This document shows positions 48,935-58,410 of a stretch of 64,000 nucleotides of DNA, one piece after another. Made by a program: the position numbers and the translations under genes. This DNA is from Lentzea jiangxiensis (GTDB taxonomy: Bacteria > Actinomycetota > Actinomycetes > Mycobacteriales > Pseudonocardiaceae). The stretch is from assembly GCF_900104175.1 (NCBI RefSeq), contig NZ_FNIX01000010.1, positions 62,001 through 126,000 on the forward strand, written 5' to 3'. Position 1 is the first letter of the stretch. Each line of letters opens with the position of its first letter. The notes beneath the pieces were generated by a model. That model made no database searches and was not told the DNA's origin. It saw only the letters and a program-made list of their open reading frames with translations.

Positions 48935-51031
48935 GTGACAGAAGCTCCTTCCACGTCCCTGCCTGCGACGATCACCTACCCGGCCGCCGAGCGGCTGGAC
49001 CTCGCCGAGCAGATCCACGGGCGCGCAGTCGCCGATCCGTACCGCTGGCTCGAGGACGTCGCGGACCCGCGCACCGAGCAGTGGTCGCAAGCCCAGGACG
49101 TGCTGGCACGCTCCTGGCTGGACGCGATGCCCGGCCGCGAGCGGCTCGGCGCCAGGCTGGGGGAGCTGACGCGCACGGGGTCGGTGTCCACCCCGACCTG
49201 GCGCGCGGGCAGGGCGTTCTTCACCCGCCGCGGCCCCGAGCAGGACCACCCCGTCGTCCTGGTGCGCGAGACCGACGGCACCGAACGGGTGCTGCTCGAC
49301 GTGAGCGCGCTCGACCCGTCCGGCGGCACCACCCTGGACAGCTGGTCGCCCAGCCTCGAGGGCACCCGCCTCGCCTACCAGGTGTCCGTCGGCGGCACCG
49401 AGCACTCGCTGCTGCACGTCGTCGACGTCGAGACCGGCGAGCTGATCGAGGGTCCCATCGACCGCTGCCGCTACTCCGCGATCGGCTGGCTGCCCGGCGG
49501 CGAGGAGTTCTTCTACGTCCGCCAGCTCGACCCGGCGCTGCTGCCCGAGGACGAGAAGCTGTTCCACCGCCGCGTGTGGCGCCACCGCGTCGGCACGGAC
49601 CCGGCGACCGACCTCAACGTGCACGGCGACGACCAGGCACCCACCTTCTACTACACGCTGAACGTCTCGCACGACGGCCGCTGGCTGGTCGTGAGCGGTG
49701 CGCCCAGCACCATGAAGCACGACTCGGTGTGGATCGCGGACCTGCACGGCGACGCCGAGCTCGAGACCGTGGTCCTGTCCGAGGCGGGTGTGCAGTGCTC
49801 CGCGTCCGTCGGCCGGGACGGCAGGCTCTACCTGCACACGAACCACGGCGCACCCCGTCAGCGCCTCTGCGTCGCCGATCCCGCGAACCCGACCGAGTGG
49901 ACCGAGCTGATCGGCGAGGAGCCCGACTCGGTGCTCGACGGCGTGCGCCTGCTCGACGGCGACCTGGTCGTCCTGCGCACCCGGCACGCGGTGTCCGAAC
50001 TGCACCTGCACGACGCCACGACCGGTGAGCACAAGCGCGAGATCCCGCTGCCCGGTACGGGCTCGCTGCACGGCATGTCCGTCGTGGACGTCCACACCGG
50101 CCACGACCAGGACACGCTGTGGTTCGGGTGGACGGATTTCGTCACGCCGCAGTCGGTGTACCGGTACTCGAAGTCCACCGGCGAGACGGTCCTGCACGAG
50201 GCCGCGCCGGGCCGGGTCGAACTGCCGGCCGTGACGACGCAGCAGATCGCGTACGCGTCCAAGGACGGCACGACGGTGCGGATGTTCGTCGTCAGCGGCG
50301 AGCAGAAGCCCGACCTGCCCCGTCCCGCGCTGCTCACGGGCTACGGCGGCTTCGCGATCGGCCGCGGCCCCGGCTACAGCGCCACCACGCTCGCGTGGGT
50401 CGAAGCGGGCGGCGTGTGGGTGCACGTGTCGTTGCGCGGAGGCGACGAGGAGGGCGAGGACTGGCACGTCGCCGGCATGCGCGGCAACAAGCAGAACGTG
50501 TTCGACGACTTCCACGCGGCGGCGGAGCACCTGATCCGCGACGGGTGGACCACGCCGCAGCAGCTGTCGATCATGGGAGGCTCCAACGGCGGCCTGCTCG
50601 TGGGCGCCGCGCTCACCCAGCGGCCGGAGCTCTACGCGGCCGTGGTGTGCTCAGCGCCACTGCTCGACATGGTGCGCTACGAGAAGTTCCTGCTCGGACG
50701 GCTGTGGGCCGACGAGTACGGCAGCGCGAGCGTTCCCGATGAACTGGATTGGCTGCTTTCCTACTCGCCTTATCACCAAGTGGTAACGGACGTTGAGTAC
50801 CCTTCCGTCTTGTTCACGGTGTTCGAGTCGGATTCTCGTGTGGATCCCAACCACGCCAGGAAGATGTGTGCCGCGCTGCAGCACGCGTCGTCGAGTGATC
50901 CGACCAAGCACCCGGTGCTGATCCGCCGCGAGACCGAGGTCGGTCACGCGGGCCGGTCGGTCAGCCGGACGGTGTCTCTCGCCGTGGACCAGCTGACGTT
51001 TCTCGCGAATGCCACCGGCATGGAGTTGTAG
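48935..51031 (+). CDS. Prolyl-oligopeptidase-family (S9) serine peptidase
   Basis: The 698-residue enzyme has a seven-bladed propeller N-terminal part (from DPYRWLEDV) and an alpha/beta hydrolase C-terminus with Ser550 in MGGSNGGLL, Asp in FESDSRVDP and His671 in EVGHAGRS. It cleaves small peptides; the DPYRWLED opening and absence of a signal favour a cytoplasmic prolyl oligopeptidase. GTG start 48935 with AAGG upstream. The MscS gene follows at 14 bp and may be co-transcribed. Confidence 0.95.
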   Translation: MTEAPSTSLPATITYPAAERLDLAEQIHGRAVADPYRWLEDVADPRTEQWSQAQDVLARSWLDAMPGRERLGARLGELTRTGSVSTPTWRAGRAFFTRRGPEQDHPVVLVRETDGTERVLLDVSALDPSGGTTLDSWSPSLEGTRLAYQVSVGGTEHSLLHVVDVETGELIEGPIDRCRYSAIGWLPGGEEFFYVRQLDPALLPEDEKLFHRRVWRHRVGTDPATDLNVHGDDQAPTFYYTLNVSHDGRWLVVSGAPSTMKHDSVWIADLHGDAELETVVLSEAGVQCSASVGRDGRLYLHTNHGAPRQRLCVADPANPTEWTELIGEEPDSVLDGVRLLDGDLVVLRTRHAVSELHLHDATTGEHKREIPLPGTGSLHGMSVVDVHTGHDQDTLWFGWTDFVTPQSVYRYSKSTGETVLHEAAPGRVELPAVTTQQIAYASKDGTTVRMFVVSGEQKPDLPRPALLTGYGGFAIGRGPGYSATTLAWVEAGGVWVHVSLRGGDEEGEDWHVAGMRGNKQNVFDDFHAAAEHLIRDGWTTPQQLSIMGGSNGGLLVGAALTQRPELYAAVVCSAPLLDMVRYEKFLLGRLWADEYGSASVPDELDWLLSYSPYHQVVTDVEYPSVLFTVFESDSRVDPNHARKMCAALQHASSSDPTKHPVLIRRETEVGHAGRSVSRTVSLAVDQLTFLANATGMEL

Positions 51032-51045
51032 GAGGGCACAACCAC

Positions 51046-51954
51046 GTGATGGCGACGAGTCCCGTGGATGACATCGAGAACAGGACCGCTCAGGCGGTCG
51101 GCTTCTTCGAGAAGTACGGCCCGGACATCATCGCGGGCGGCATCAAGATCGTTCTGATTCTGATCGCCGCGTTCGTGATCAGGGCCATGCTCCGCAAGGT
51201 CATCGACCGGATCACCACGCCCGGCAAGGAAGGCAAGAAGCCGGGCCTGCTCAAGCCGTTGCGGGAACGCGCTCCGCAGGCGCTCGGGAACCTGATGTCC
51301 GAGCGCCGCGAGCAGCGCGCCAGGACGATCGGCTCGGTGCTGAAGTCGATCGTCACGATCATGATCTTCGGAATAGCGATCCTGGAGATCCTGATCGTGG
51401 TCAAGCTCGACATCACGCCCGTGCTGACCTCGGCGGGCATCCTGGGCGTCGCGATCGGCTTCGGCGCCCAGAACCTGGTCAAGGACTTCCTCGCCGGCAT
51501 GTTCATGCTGCTGGAGGACCAGTACGGCGTCGGCGACGTCGTCGACCTCGGCCCGGCCACGGGCACCGTCGAGGCCGTCGCCCTGCGCACCACGACGATC
51601 CGCGACACGGGCGGCACCGTCTGGTACGTCCGCAACGGCGAGATCCTGCGCGTCGGCAACTCGTCGCAGGGCTTCGCGGTCGCGGTCGTCGACCTGCCGC
51701 TGAGCTACGGCGCGAACCTCGCCGAGGCCACCCAGGTGCTCGAGCGCAAGGTCTCCGAGGTGGCCGACAAGGAACCGCTGAAGGCCGACGTCACGGCCAA
51801 GCCCGAGGTCCTCGGCGTCGAGAAGTTCACGCCGGAGGGCATCACGCTGCGGGTCACCGCCAAGACGCGTCCCGGCCGCCAGTGGGCGGTCCAGCGCAAC
51901 CTCCGCGCGCAGCTCATGCCCGCGCTGGAAGAAGCGGGCTTCACCGCCAAGTAG
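51046..51954 (+). CDS. MscS-family mechanosensitive channel
   Basis: The 302-residue protein has three to four membrane helices ([36 protein letters not shown]) and the pore helix plus beta domain typical of Msc[34 protein letters not shown]. It would open under membrane tension to release osmolytes. GTG 51046 immediately precedes an ATG; AGGAGG lies ten bases upstream. With the betaine importers elsewhere in the window this belongs to osmotic homeostasis, though no operon links them. Confidence 0.93.
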   Translation: MMATSPVDDIENRTAQAVGFFEKYGPDIIAGGIKIVLILIAAFVIRAMLRKVIDRITTPGKEGKKPGLLKPLRERAPQALGNLMSERREQRARTIGSVLKSIVTIMIFGIAILEILIVVKLDITPVLTSAGILGVAIGFGAQNLVKDFLAGMFMLLEDQYGVGDVVDLGPATGTVEAVALRTTTIRDTGGTVWYVRNGEILRVGNSSQGFAVAVVDLPLSYGANLAEATQVLERKVSEVADKEPLKADVTAKPEVLGVEKFTPEGITLRVTAKTRPGRQWAVQRNLRAQLMPALEEAGFTAK

Positions 51955-52088
51955 TGGGGGCGCCCCCTCAACCAGGGACGCCGGGTGAGTTGGAACACCC
52001 ATTCGAGACGGTGATCACCCGGTGTCCTGCCAGTTCACACCCCTATGGCACAGCCAACACCCGGGGCGGCCTGCGCCCACTTGCCCGC

Positions 52089-52490
52089 GTGAGTCAGGAT
52101 GGGTGGGTGGGAAACCCCGTGAGCTTCTTCGAACTGGTCGGTGGCGAGGAGACGTTCCACCGCATCGTCGCGCGCTTCTACGAAGAGGTGAAGTCCGACG
52201 AGGTCCTCCTCCCGCTGTACCCCGAAGAAGACCTCGGACCTGCGGAAGAGCGGCTGCGGCTGTTCCTCGTGCAGTACTGGGGCGGCCCCCACACCTACTC
52301 GGACAACCGGGGCCACCCGAGGCTGCGGATGCGCCACGTGCCGTTCAAGATCGGCCCGATCGAACGCGACGCGTGGCTGCGCTGCATGAGGATCGCCGTC
52401 GACGAGGCCGGCTTGGACGAGGCCCACCGCAAGCAGCTCTGGGACTACATGGAGATGGCCGCGAACAGCTTGATGAACAGCTGGTCGTGA
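52089..52490 (+). CDS. glbO: Group II truncated haemoglobin (GlbO type)
   Basis: The 133-residue protein matches Glb[19 protein letters not shown] with B10 Tyr, [23 protein letters not shown] with the CD1 Tyr and proximal His, and RDAWLRCM with the G8 Trp diagnostic of group II. It binds haem and is thought to handle NO, O2 or peroxide. Start uncertain: GTG 52089 is used, but GTG 52107 or 52119 would give products starting at VGNP or VSFFEL, closer to known GlbO. It lies 58 bp before the alpha-glucosidase, the same pair as glbO-aglA in mycobacteria. Confidence 0.92.
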   Translation: MSQDGWVGNPVSFFELVGGEETFHRIVARFYEEVKSDEVLLPLYPEEDLGPAEERLRLFLVQYWGGPHTYSDNRGHPRLRMRHVPFKIGPIERDAWLRCMRIAVDEAGLDEAHRKQLWDYMEMAANSLMNSWS

Positions 52491-52547
52491 CCACCCATCA
52501 CCCGTTCGGGTCCTTTGGCAGCGAGACGAATGGCAGGATGACCCCTC

Positions 52548-54140
52548 GTGCGACGATCCTCCGACCTCAACCCTGAGATCGCCGAAGAGACCGCTTGGTG
52601 GCGTGACTCCGTCTTCTACCAGGTGTACGTGCGCTCCTTCGCCGACTCCAACGGCGACGGCGTCGGCGACCTCGAAGGCATCCGGTCCCGCCTCGGCTAC
52701 CTGGAGCTGCTCGGGGTCGACGCCCTCTGGCTCACCCCGTTCTACCGCTCCCCCATGGCCGACCACGGCTACGACGTCGCCGACCCGCGCGACGTCGACC
52801 CGCTGTTCGGCGACCTGGCCGCGTTCGACCGGCTGGTGGCGGACGCGCACGAGCACAACATCCGCGTGACGGTCGACCTGGTCCCGAACCACACGAGCGA
52901 CCTGCACGAGTGGTTCCAGGAGGCCTTGCAGGCCGGTCCCGGCAGCATGGAGCGCTCCCGCTACATCTTCCGCGAGGGACGCGGCTTCGACGGCTCGCAG
53001 CCGCCGAACAACTGGACGTCGGTCTTCGGCGGCCCCGCCTGGACCCGCGTGCCGGACGGCCAGTGGTACCTGCACCTGTTCGCTCCGGAGCAGCCCGACC
53101 TCAACTGGGAGCATCCGGAGGTCCGCTCCGACCTGGAGCGCACGCTGCGGTTCTGGCTCGACCGCGGGGTCGACGGCTTCCGCATCGACGTGGCGCACGG
53201 CATGGCCAAGCCCGACGGCCTGCCGGACATGGAGATCCGCCACCAGGCCCCCGGTGTGCTCAGCGACGACGCGCACGACCCGCGTTTCGACAACGACGGC
53301 GTGCACGAGATCCACCGCATGATCCGCAAGGTCATGGACGGCTACCCCGGCACGATGGCCGTCGGCGAGATCTGGGTGAAGGACGACGAGCGCTTCGCCG
53401 CCTACGTCCGTCCCGACGAGCTGCACCTGGGCTTCAACTTCCGGCTGGTCGAGGCCGGCTTCGACGCGGACGCCGTCCGTTCGGCGATCGAGCACTCCCT
53501 GGCCGCCGTCGCGCCGTCCGGCACGCCGGCGGCGTGGACGCTGTCGAACCACGACGTCGTGCGCCACGTGACCCGCTACGGCGGTGGCGCGCTGGGCGAG
53601 CAGCGGGCCCGCGCGATGACGCTGGTCGAGCTGGCGCTGCCGGGCGTGATCTACCTCTACAACGGCGAAGAGCTCGGCCTGCCGAACGTGGAGCTGCCGG
53701 ACTGGGCGCTGCAGGACCCGACCTGGGAGCGGTCCGGGCACACCGAGCGCGGCCGTGACGGCTGCCGCGTGCCGATCCCGTGGGAGGGCACCACGCCCCC
53801 GTTCGGGTTCTCCACGGCCGTCAGCACGTGGCTGCCGCAGCCGAACGAGTGGGGCCACCTCACCGCCGAGGCGCAGCTGGAGGACCCGGGCTCGATGCTC
53901 TCGCTCTACCGCGAGGCGCTGGAGCACCGGAAGTCCAACGCGGGCTTCGCGGGCGACGAGCTCGAGTGGTACGGAGCCCCGGCGGGCTGCTTCGCGTTCC
54001 GGCGCAAGGGCGGCGGGCTCATCTGCGCGCTGAACACCTCGGGCGCGTCCGTGCCGCTGCCGCCCGGCCAGGTGCTGCTGTCGTCCGGCCCGATGGACGG
54101 TGACCAGCTGCCGCCGGACACCGCCGTCTGGCTCGTCTAG
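52548..54140 (+). CDS. aglA: GH13 alpha-glucosidase
   Basis: The 530-residue amylase-superfamily enzyme has WWRDSVFYQVYVRSFADSNGDG at the start, the four conserved regions with nucleophile Asp214 in GFRIDVAHG, acid/base Glu274 in AVGEIWV and Asp336 in LSNHDVVRH, and a C-terminal beta domain. It hydrolyses terminal alpha-1,4 or -1,6 glucosides, likely maltose-type sugars, in the cytoplasm. GTG start. Its stop overlaps that of the AfsR-type gene in CTAG. Confidence 0.93.
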   Translation: MRRSSDLNPEIAEETAWWRDSVFYQVYVRSFADSNGDGVGDLEGIRSRLGYLELLGVDALWLTPFYRSPMADHGYDVADPRDVDPLFGDLAAFDRLVADAHEHNIRVTVDLVPNHTSDLHEWFQEALQAGPGSMERSRYIFREGRGFDGSQPPNNWTSVFGGPAWTRVPDGQWYLHLFAPEQPDLNWEHPEVRSDLERTLRFWLDRGVDGFRIDVAHGMAKPDGLPDMEIRHQAPGVLSDDAHDPRFDNDGVHEIHRMIRKVMDGYPGTMAVGEIWVKDDERFAAYVRPDELHLGFNFRLVEAGFDADAVRSAIEHSLAAVAPSGTPAAWTLSNHDVVRHVTRYGGGALGEQRARAMTLVELALPGVIYLYNGEELGLPNVELPDWALQDPTWERSGHTERGRDGCRVPIPWEGTTPPFGFSTAVSTWLPQPNEWGHLTAEAQLEDPGSMLSLYREALEHRKSNAGFAGDELEWYGAPAGCFAFRRKGGGLICALNTSGASVPLPPGQVLLSSGPMDGDQLPPDTAVWLV

Positions 54141-57073
54141 AGCGTCAGGGTGGCCGGGAGGCGCGGTTCGCGCGCCTCCCGGTTGCCGTACTGGCGGAAG
54201 ATCGCCAGAGCCTCGCCCCACTGCTCCTCGCCGGACTCCCCGGAGGCGTCCAGGACGGTCGCGAGGTCGCGCAGGGTCCGCGCCCGCCAGACGGTCACCG
54301 CCAGCGCGTCCCACCACCGCAGGGCGTGCTCCAGCCGTCGCCGGGCCTCCGCCAGGTCGCCCTCCGCGAGTTCGAGCTCCCCGAGCGTGCGCAGCACCAG
54401 TGCCTGCCCGAACCCGTCCTGCATCTCGTTGCACGTCTCCAGCGCCTCGACCAGCGCCTCGCGCACCTCGGCGCCGCGTCCCTGCCGCACCCGCACCTTG
54501 GCGAGCGACTGCACGGCGTAGGCCGACGCGAGCTTGTTGTCCAGGCGTGCCAGCAGGTTCACCGCGTCCGAGCACCACCGGTCCGCCTCGTCCAGCCTCC
54601 CGGCCGCGCGGTGGACGATGCCGACGGACCGCATCGCGATGGCGAGGTCGCGGGCGTTGCCCAGTTCGCGGTAGTGCGCGACCGCGTCGGTGCAGTACCG
54701 CACCGCCTCGTCGAGGTCTCCCTGCTCGCACAGCACCCGGCCGAGGCCGTGGATGGCCTGCGCCAGCGCCTTCGGTTCGTCCAGCGTGCGCAGACCGGCG
54801 AGCGACAGGTCGAGCGCGGTGCGGGCCTCGGCCAGCCGTCCCTGCTCGCGGTGCACGGTGCTCAGCGACAGCCTCGTCAGCGCCTGGAACCGGACTCCGT
54901 CGCTCAGCTCCAGCGCCTGCTCGTAGTAGGACGCGGCCTCGTCCAGCCGGTCCTGCTCGAACCGCAGCCAGCCGAGGCCGGCGAGCAGCCGTGCCTCCGC
55001 CAGCTTGTCGCCGACGCGCCGTGCCGCCTCCAGTGCGGCGTTGTGCGTGCGGTACCACTGGCTGAAGAGGTTGCGGACGGCGAACCGCGACGAGCTGAGC
55101 GCCGCGGCGAGCTTCGAGGCGGCCTCGGTCAGGTCGAGCTCGCTGATGCGTTCGACGAAGCCGACGAGCTCGGTCTGCTCGGCGTCGAACCACTCCTCGG
55201 GGTCGTCGAGGATCTCGTCGATCTTGGCCCGGTCCAGGAACGACACCGACGTCTCCACCCAGTCGAAGTCGGCGCGCGGCATCCGCGCACCGGCGGCCTC
55301 GACCAGCGCCAGCAGGCAGCGCGCGACCCGGTCCGCGACGGCGGGGAACCCCGTCTCCTCGGCCTCACCGCGTTCCCGCGCGAACGCCCGCGTCAGGTCG
55401 TGCAGCTTGTACCGGGCACCCGCCGGGTCGAGCAGCTGGGCGTCGACGAGCCGTTCCACGACCTCGTCGGCCGTGTAGGCGTCGCACCCGAGCAGCGGTG
55501 CGACGATCCAGCCGCCGAACGACGACACGTCCAGCAGACCCAGGCGCCGCAACGCGGTCCGCTCCAGCTCCCCCAGCTCGTCGAAGCTCAGCGCGAGGCT
55601 GCCGCGCACCTCCAGGTCGCCGATCATCAGCTCCTGCAACACCCTGTGCTGCACCTTGAGCCGGTCCGCGAGGCGCGCCAGCGGCCACTGCACCCGTGCC
55701 GCGAGCCGGGCGCCCGCGATCCGCAACGCCAGCGGCAGGTGCCCGCACAGCCGGACGATCTCCTGGGCGTCCTGCGCCTCCCGGTGCGCCCGGCCACCCC
55801 CGACGACCCTGTCCAGCAGCTGCAACGCCTCGGCATCGTCGAACACGTGCAGGTCGAGCTGGTGCGCGCCTCCCAGCGCGCCAAGGCGTTCACGGCTCGT
55901 CACGAGAACGGCGCACGTGGGCGCGCCGGGCAGCAGGGGCCGGATCTGGCGCTCGTCGGAGGCGTCGTCGAGCACGATCAGCACGCGTCTGTCAGCCAGC
56001 AACGTGCGGTAGAGCTGCGCACGTTCGTCGAGCTCTACAGGAATCGCCGCATCAGCGACCCCCAACGCGCGCAAGAACCCGACGAGCACCTCGGCCGGAT
56101 CGGAGCGCACGGTCTGCACTCCACGCAACGAGGCGTAGAGCTGACCGTCCGGGAAGTGCGCGCGCACGCGGTGAGCGACGTGCAACGCCAACGTGCTCTT
56201 GCCCGATCCCGGCTTGCCCGAGAGCGCGCACAACCGGTAGCCCGAGGTGTCCACGAGCAGGCGCGAGAGCGCGGCGACCTCGCTCGCGCGTCCGGTGAAG
56301 TCGGCGATGCCGAACGGCAGCTGCCCCGGCGGCGTGACCGGCGCGGGTTCCGGTTCCGGCGGGGCCAGGGGTTCGGCGAGCACCTCGCCGTGGGCCTGCC
56401 GCAGCACCGGCCCGGGGTCCACGCCGAGCTCCTCGACCAGCGCCCGATGGCCCTCCTGGTAGCAGGCGAGCGCGTCGGCCTGCCGGCCTGCCTGGTGCAG
56501 GGCGCGCATCAACTGGGCGCGCAACCGTTCCCGCAACGGGTGCTGCGCCACGGCTTCAGCGAGCTCGCCGATCAGGTCGGCGCCCTGCCCGGTCGTGAGC
56601 CCGGCCTCGGCGAGGTCTTCGAGGACCCCCAGCCGCAGTTCCTCGAGCCGGGCCCGTTCGTTCTCCGCCCAGCTGCCCTGCGCGCCGCCGAGCGCGGGAC
56701 CGCGCCAGTGCCGCAGAGCCGCGCGGAAGTGGTCGACGGCCTGGTCCGGAACAGCCCGCGCGCCGGCGTCGGCCTCCCTGCGGAACGCCGTCAGGTCCAC
56801 TTCTTCGGCGTCGAGCCGGTAGCCGCCCGCGTCGCGGGAGATGACCTCCGCGTCGACCGCCTTGCGGATGGCGGAGACGTACGTGTGCACCAACGCCCGC
56901 GCGGTGTCCGGCGGGTCCTCACCCCAGATCGCGTCGATGAGGTGCTCGGCGGACACGACGCGTCCGGGCCTGGTGGCGAGCAGAGCCAGCAGCGTCCGCG
57001 GCTTCGGGCCGCCGACCGGTACCTGTCTGCCGTCGACGACGACGCAGACCGGTCCCAACACGCGAAACTCCAC
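54137..57073 (-). CDS. AfsR/SARP-family transcriptional regulator with NB-ARC and TPR domains
   Basis: The 978-residue protein has an OmpR-type DNA-binding domain (residues 1-95), a bacterial transcriptional activation domain (about 100-240), an NB-ARC ATPase with Walker A SGKPGSGKST near 286-293 and Walker B VLIVLDDASD, and TPR repeats from about 620 to the end (LDEAASYYEQALELS etc.). This is the AfsR arrangement; such proteins are often phosphorylated and activate secondary-metabolism or developmental genes. GTG 57073 starts MEFRVLGPV, the family norm. No biosynthetic cluster is adjacent. The 193-bp gap upstream has a hairpin and an LtrA relic. Confidence 0.93.
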   Translation of the reverse strand: MEFRVLGPVCVVVDGRQVPVGGPKPRTLLALLATRPGRVVSAEHLIDAIWGEDPPDTARALVHTYVSAIRKAVDAEVISRDAGGYRLDAEEVDLTAFRREADAGARAVPDQAVDHFRAALRHWRGPALGGAQGSWAENERARLEELRLGVLEDLAEAGLTTGQGADLIGELAEAVAQHPLRERLRAQLMRALHQAGRQADALACYQEGHRALVEELGVDPGPVLRQAHGEVLAEPLAPPEPEPAPVTPPGQLPFGIADFTGRASEVAALSRLLVDTSGYRLCALSGKPGSGKSTLALHVAHRVRAHFPDGQLYASLRGVQTVRSDPAEVLVGFLRALGVADAAIPVELDERAQLYRTLLADRRVLIVLDDASDERQIRPLLPGAPTCAVLVTSRERLGALGGAHQLDLHVFDDAEALQLLDRVVGGGRAHREAQDAQEIVRLCGHLPLALRIAGARLAARVQWPLARLADRLKVQHRVLQELMIGDLEVRGSLALSFDELGELERTALRRLGLLDVSSFGGWIVAPLLGCDAYTADEVVERLVDAQLLDPAGARYKLHDLTRAFARERGEAEETGFPAVADRVARCLLALVEAAGARMPRADFDWVETSVSFLDRAKIDEILDDPEEWFDAEQTELVGFVERISELDLTEAASKLAAALSSSRFAVRNLFSQWYRTHNAALEAARRVGDKLAEARLLAGLGWLRFEQDRLDEAASYYEQALELSDGVRFQALTRLSLSTVHREQGRLAEARTALDLSLAGLRTLDEPKALAQAIHGLGRVLCEQGDLDEAVRYCTDAVAHYRELGNARDLAIAMRSVGIVHRAAGRLDEADRWCSDAVNLLARLDNKLASAYAVQSLAKVRVRQGRGAEVREALVEALETCNEMQDGFGQALVLRTLGELELAEGDLAEARRRLEHALRWWDALAVTVWRARTLRDLATVLDASGESGEEQWGEALAIFRQYGNREAREPRLPATLTL

Positions 57074-57095
57074 AAGCCCCCCAGCCGTGATCCTT

Positions 57096-57122
57096 CCGAG
57101 CCGCCAACGTAGCGCGGCTCGG
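57096..57122 (-). terminator. 9-bp hairpin before the AfsR-type gene
   Basis: CCGAGCCGC and GCGGCTCGG pair perfectly around a 9-base loop. It follows the minus-strand pair at 57267-58317 and precedes the AfsR-type start by 23 bases, so it is either a terminator for the first or an operator for the second. Confidence 0.5.
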
Positions 57123-57130
57123 CCACGGCG

Positions 57131-57250
57131 TCACTCCACCGCGAGCAGCAGGCCGAGCTCGCGGCGCGGCTGCGTGACGGTGAAGACGAAGACCAGGTCG
57201 AAAAGAGCTCGTGCCGCTCGCGTCGCCCGGGACGCCGGTTCGACCGGCCT
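57131..57250 (-). pseudogene. Remnant of an LtrA-type membrane protein gene
   Basis: On the reverse strand, one frame reads RRERHELF and, after a one-base shift in a run of T, the next reads FDLVFVFTVTQ before a stop at 57131. Joined, ELFFDLVFVFTVTQ is the N-terminal signature of low-temperature-requirement A (LtrA) proteins. No start codon or remainder exists, so only about 120 bp of a former gene remain. Confidence 0.42.
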
Positions 57251-57266
57251 GGGCCTCGGCCGAGGT

Positions 57267-57896
57267 TCAGACGATCAGCGGCAGCATCGAGTGGCGGCGG
57301 CGGACGACCGCGCCGTACCGGGCGTCGATCCGCAGCCACGAGTCGGTCGCCGTCACCCGGACGTCACCGTCGTCACCGAGGAAACCCATGCCCGACAACG
57401 CGAACAGGACCCGCAGCGGGACCTTCACGTCCAACCCGGACCCGGTCACGGTGAGCACCGTCTGGTCCAGCAACGACGCCGGCGGCGTCCCCTGGGGACC
57501 GGTGTTCTCCCGCGCCACCTCGACGCCCTCGTCCGCGATCTCCGCGACGACCTCGACGGGCAGCCGGTCGACCACGAGCCAGCCCTCCGCGGGCGGCAGG
57601 GCCGAGCGCCACATCAGGTCCTTGGCCGGTCCCGGGTCGATGCGCTCGTCGCGCATGACCGCGAGACCCGTCAGCAGCTCCGATCCGGACACCGTGACGT
57701 CGGCCGGATTCGCCTGTCCCGCAACGGTTCGCGTGGCCAGGGTGTCGAACGGCGTGGCGACCCACGCGTCGAGCAGCTCCTCGTTGCGGTTGCGCAGCCG
57801 CACCACCGTCTGGGCGTCGAGGCGCACCGCGCGTGCGGCGAACGCCCCGAGGTCGTCTCTCTCGGCCGCGTCGGCCAACACCAGTTCAGGCACCAT
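57267..57896 (-). CDS. Conserved actinobacterial protein of unknown function (Rv2474c-like position)
   Basis: The 209-residue soluble protein (MVPELVLADAAERDDLGAF to HSMLPLIV) has no signal, membrane helix or catalytic motif I recognise. It overlaps the thioesterase gene by 11 bp and lies beside gdh, the position of Rv2474c in mycobacteria (by recall). Balanced acid/base content and predicted alpha/beta structure suggest a ligand-binding or accessory protein to the thioesterase. Confidence 0.75.
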   Translation of the reverse strand: MVPELVLADAAERDDLGAFAARAVRLDAQTVVRLRNRNEELLDAWVATPFDTLATRTVAGQANPADVTVSGSELLTGLAVMRDERIDPGPAKDLMWRSALPPAEGWLVVDRLPVEVVAEIADEGVEVARENTGPQGTPPASLLDQTVLTVTGSGLDVKVPLRVLFALSGMGFLGDDGDVRVTATDSWLRIDARYGAVVRRRHSMLPLIV

Positions 57897-58317
57897 TTCC
57901 CCCTGCCCGCCACCCGGCGAGAAAGTCGCGCTCGGCCTCGGTCAGCCGCCGCGGACGTGCTGTCGTCACGTTGAAGGGCGCCATCAGCGTCTCCGCCTTG
58001 ACGACCACCGGGCTGTTCACCTCGCGGCTGCCGCGCACCACGTAGTCGAGCGTCAGCGACGCGGACTTGAGCTCCCGCACCGACATCTCCACGACGATGT
58101 CCTCACCGGTGAAGACGATCGGCGCGAGGTACTCGACCACGAGCTTCGCGACGACCATGCCCTCGGCGAGTTCCTTGACACCGTGGCGGGCCGCCTCCGT
58201 GAACAGCAGCTCGATCCGGGCGTCTTCGAGCAACGTCACCGTTTTGGCGTGGTTGACGTGGCCGAACGCATCCATGTCCGACCATCGCGGCCGCACACCC
58301 GTGACGAAGACACCCAT
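57886..58317 (-). CDS. Hotdog-fold acyl-CoA thioesterase
   Basis: The 143-residue protein matches 4HBT thioesterases: RWSDMDAFGHVNHAKTVTLLEDAR with the catalytic Asp-x-x-Gly-His-Val-Asn region, and EMSVRELKSASLTLDYVV as the central helix/strand. It hydrolyses acyl-CoA; chain length unknown. In mycobacteria the equivalent gene lies next to gdh too (Rv2475c). ATG 58317 directly starts the fold. Coupled by overlap with the next gene. Confidence 0.9.
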   Translation of the reverse strand: MGVFVTGVRPRWSDMDAFGHVNHAKTVTLLEDARIELLFTEAARHGVKELAEGMVVAKLVVEYLAPIVFTGEDIVVEMSVRELKSASLTLDYVVRGSREVNSPVVVKAETLMAPFNVTTARPRRLTEAERDFLAGWRAGGNGA

Positions 58318-58375
58318 GCGGGGACCCTACCGCTCACGACCGCACGAACCTTCACAGGACCTCCACACAGAGCGA

Positions 58376-58404
58376 TTGAAAGTCGATAGGCAGCTCTCGA
58401 TACT
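58376..58404 (+). promoter_or_regulatory. Strong promoter for a leaderless DUF2975 transcript
   Basis: TTGAAA (58376-58381) and GATACT (58399-58404) are 17 bp apart, close to sigma-70 consensus. The start point would be at 58411, exactly the A of the ATG, with no ribosome site visible, so the message is probably leaderless. Confidence 0.68.
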
Positions 58405-58410
58405 CGATTC

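Noticed and set aside
54137..57073. Pathway-specific regulator of an antibiotic cluster in the window
   Set aside because: No polyketide, peptide or terpene biosynthesis genes are present; the AfsR-type protein is treated as a global-type regulator.
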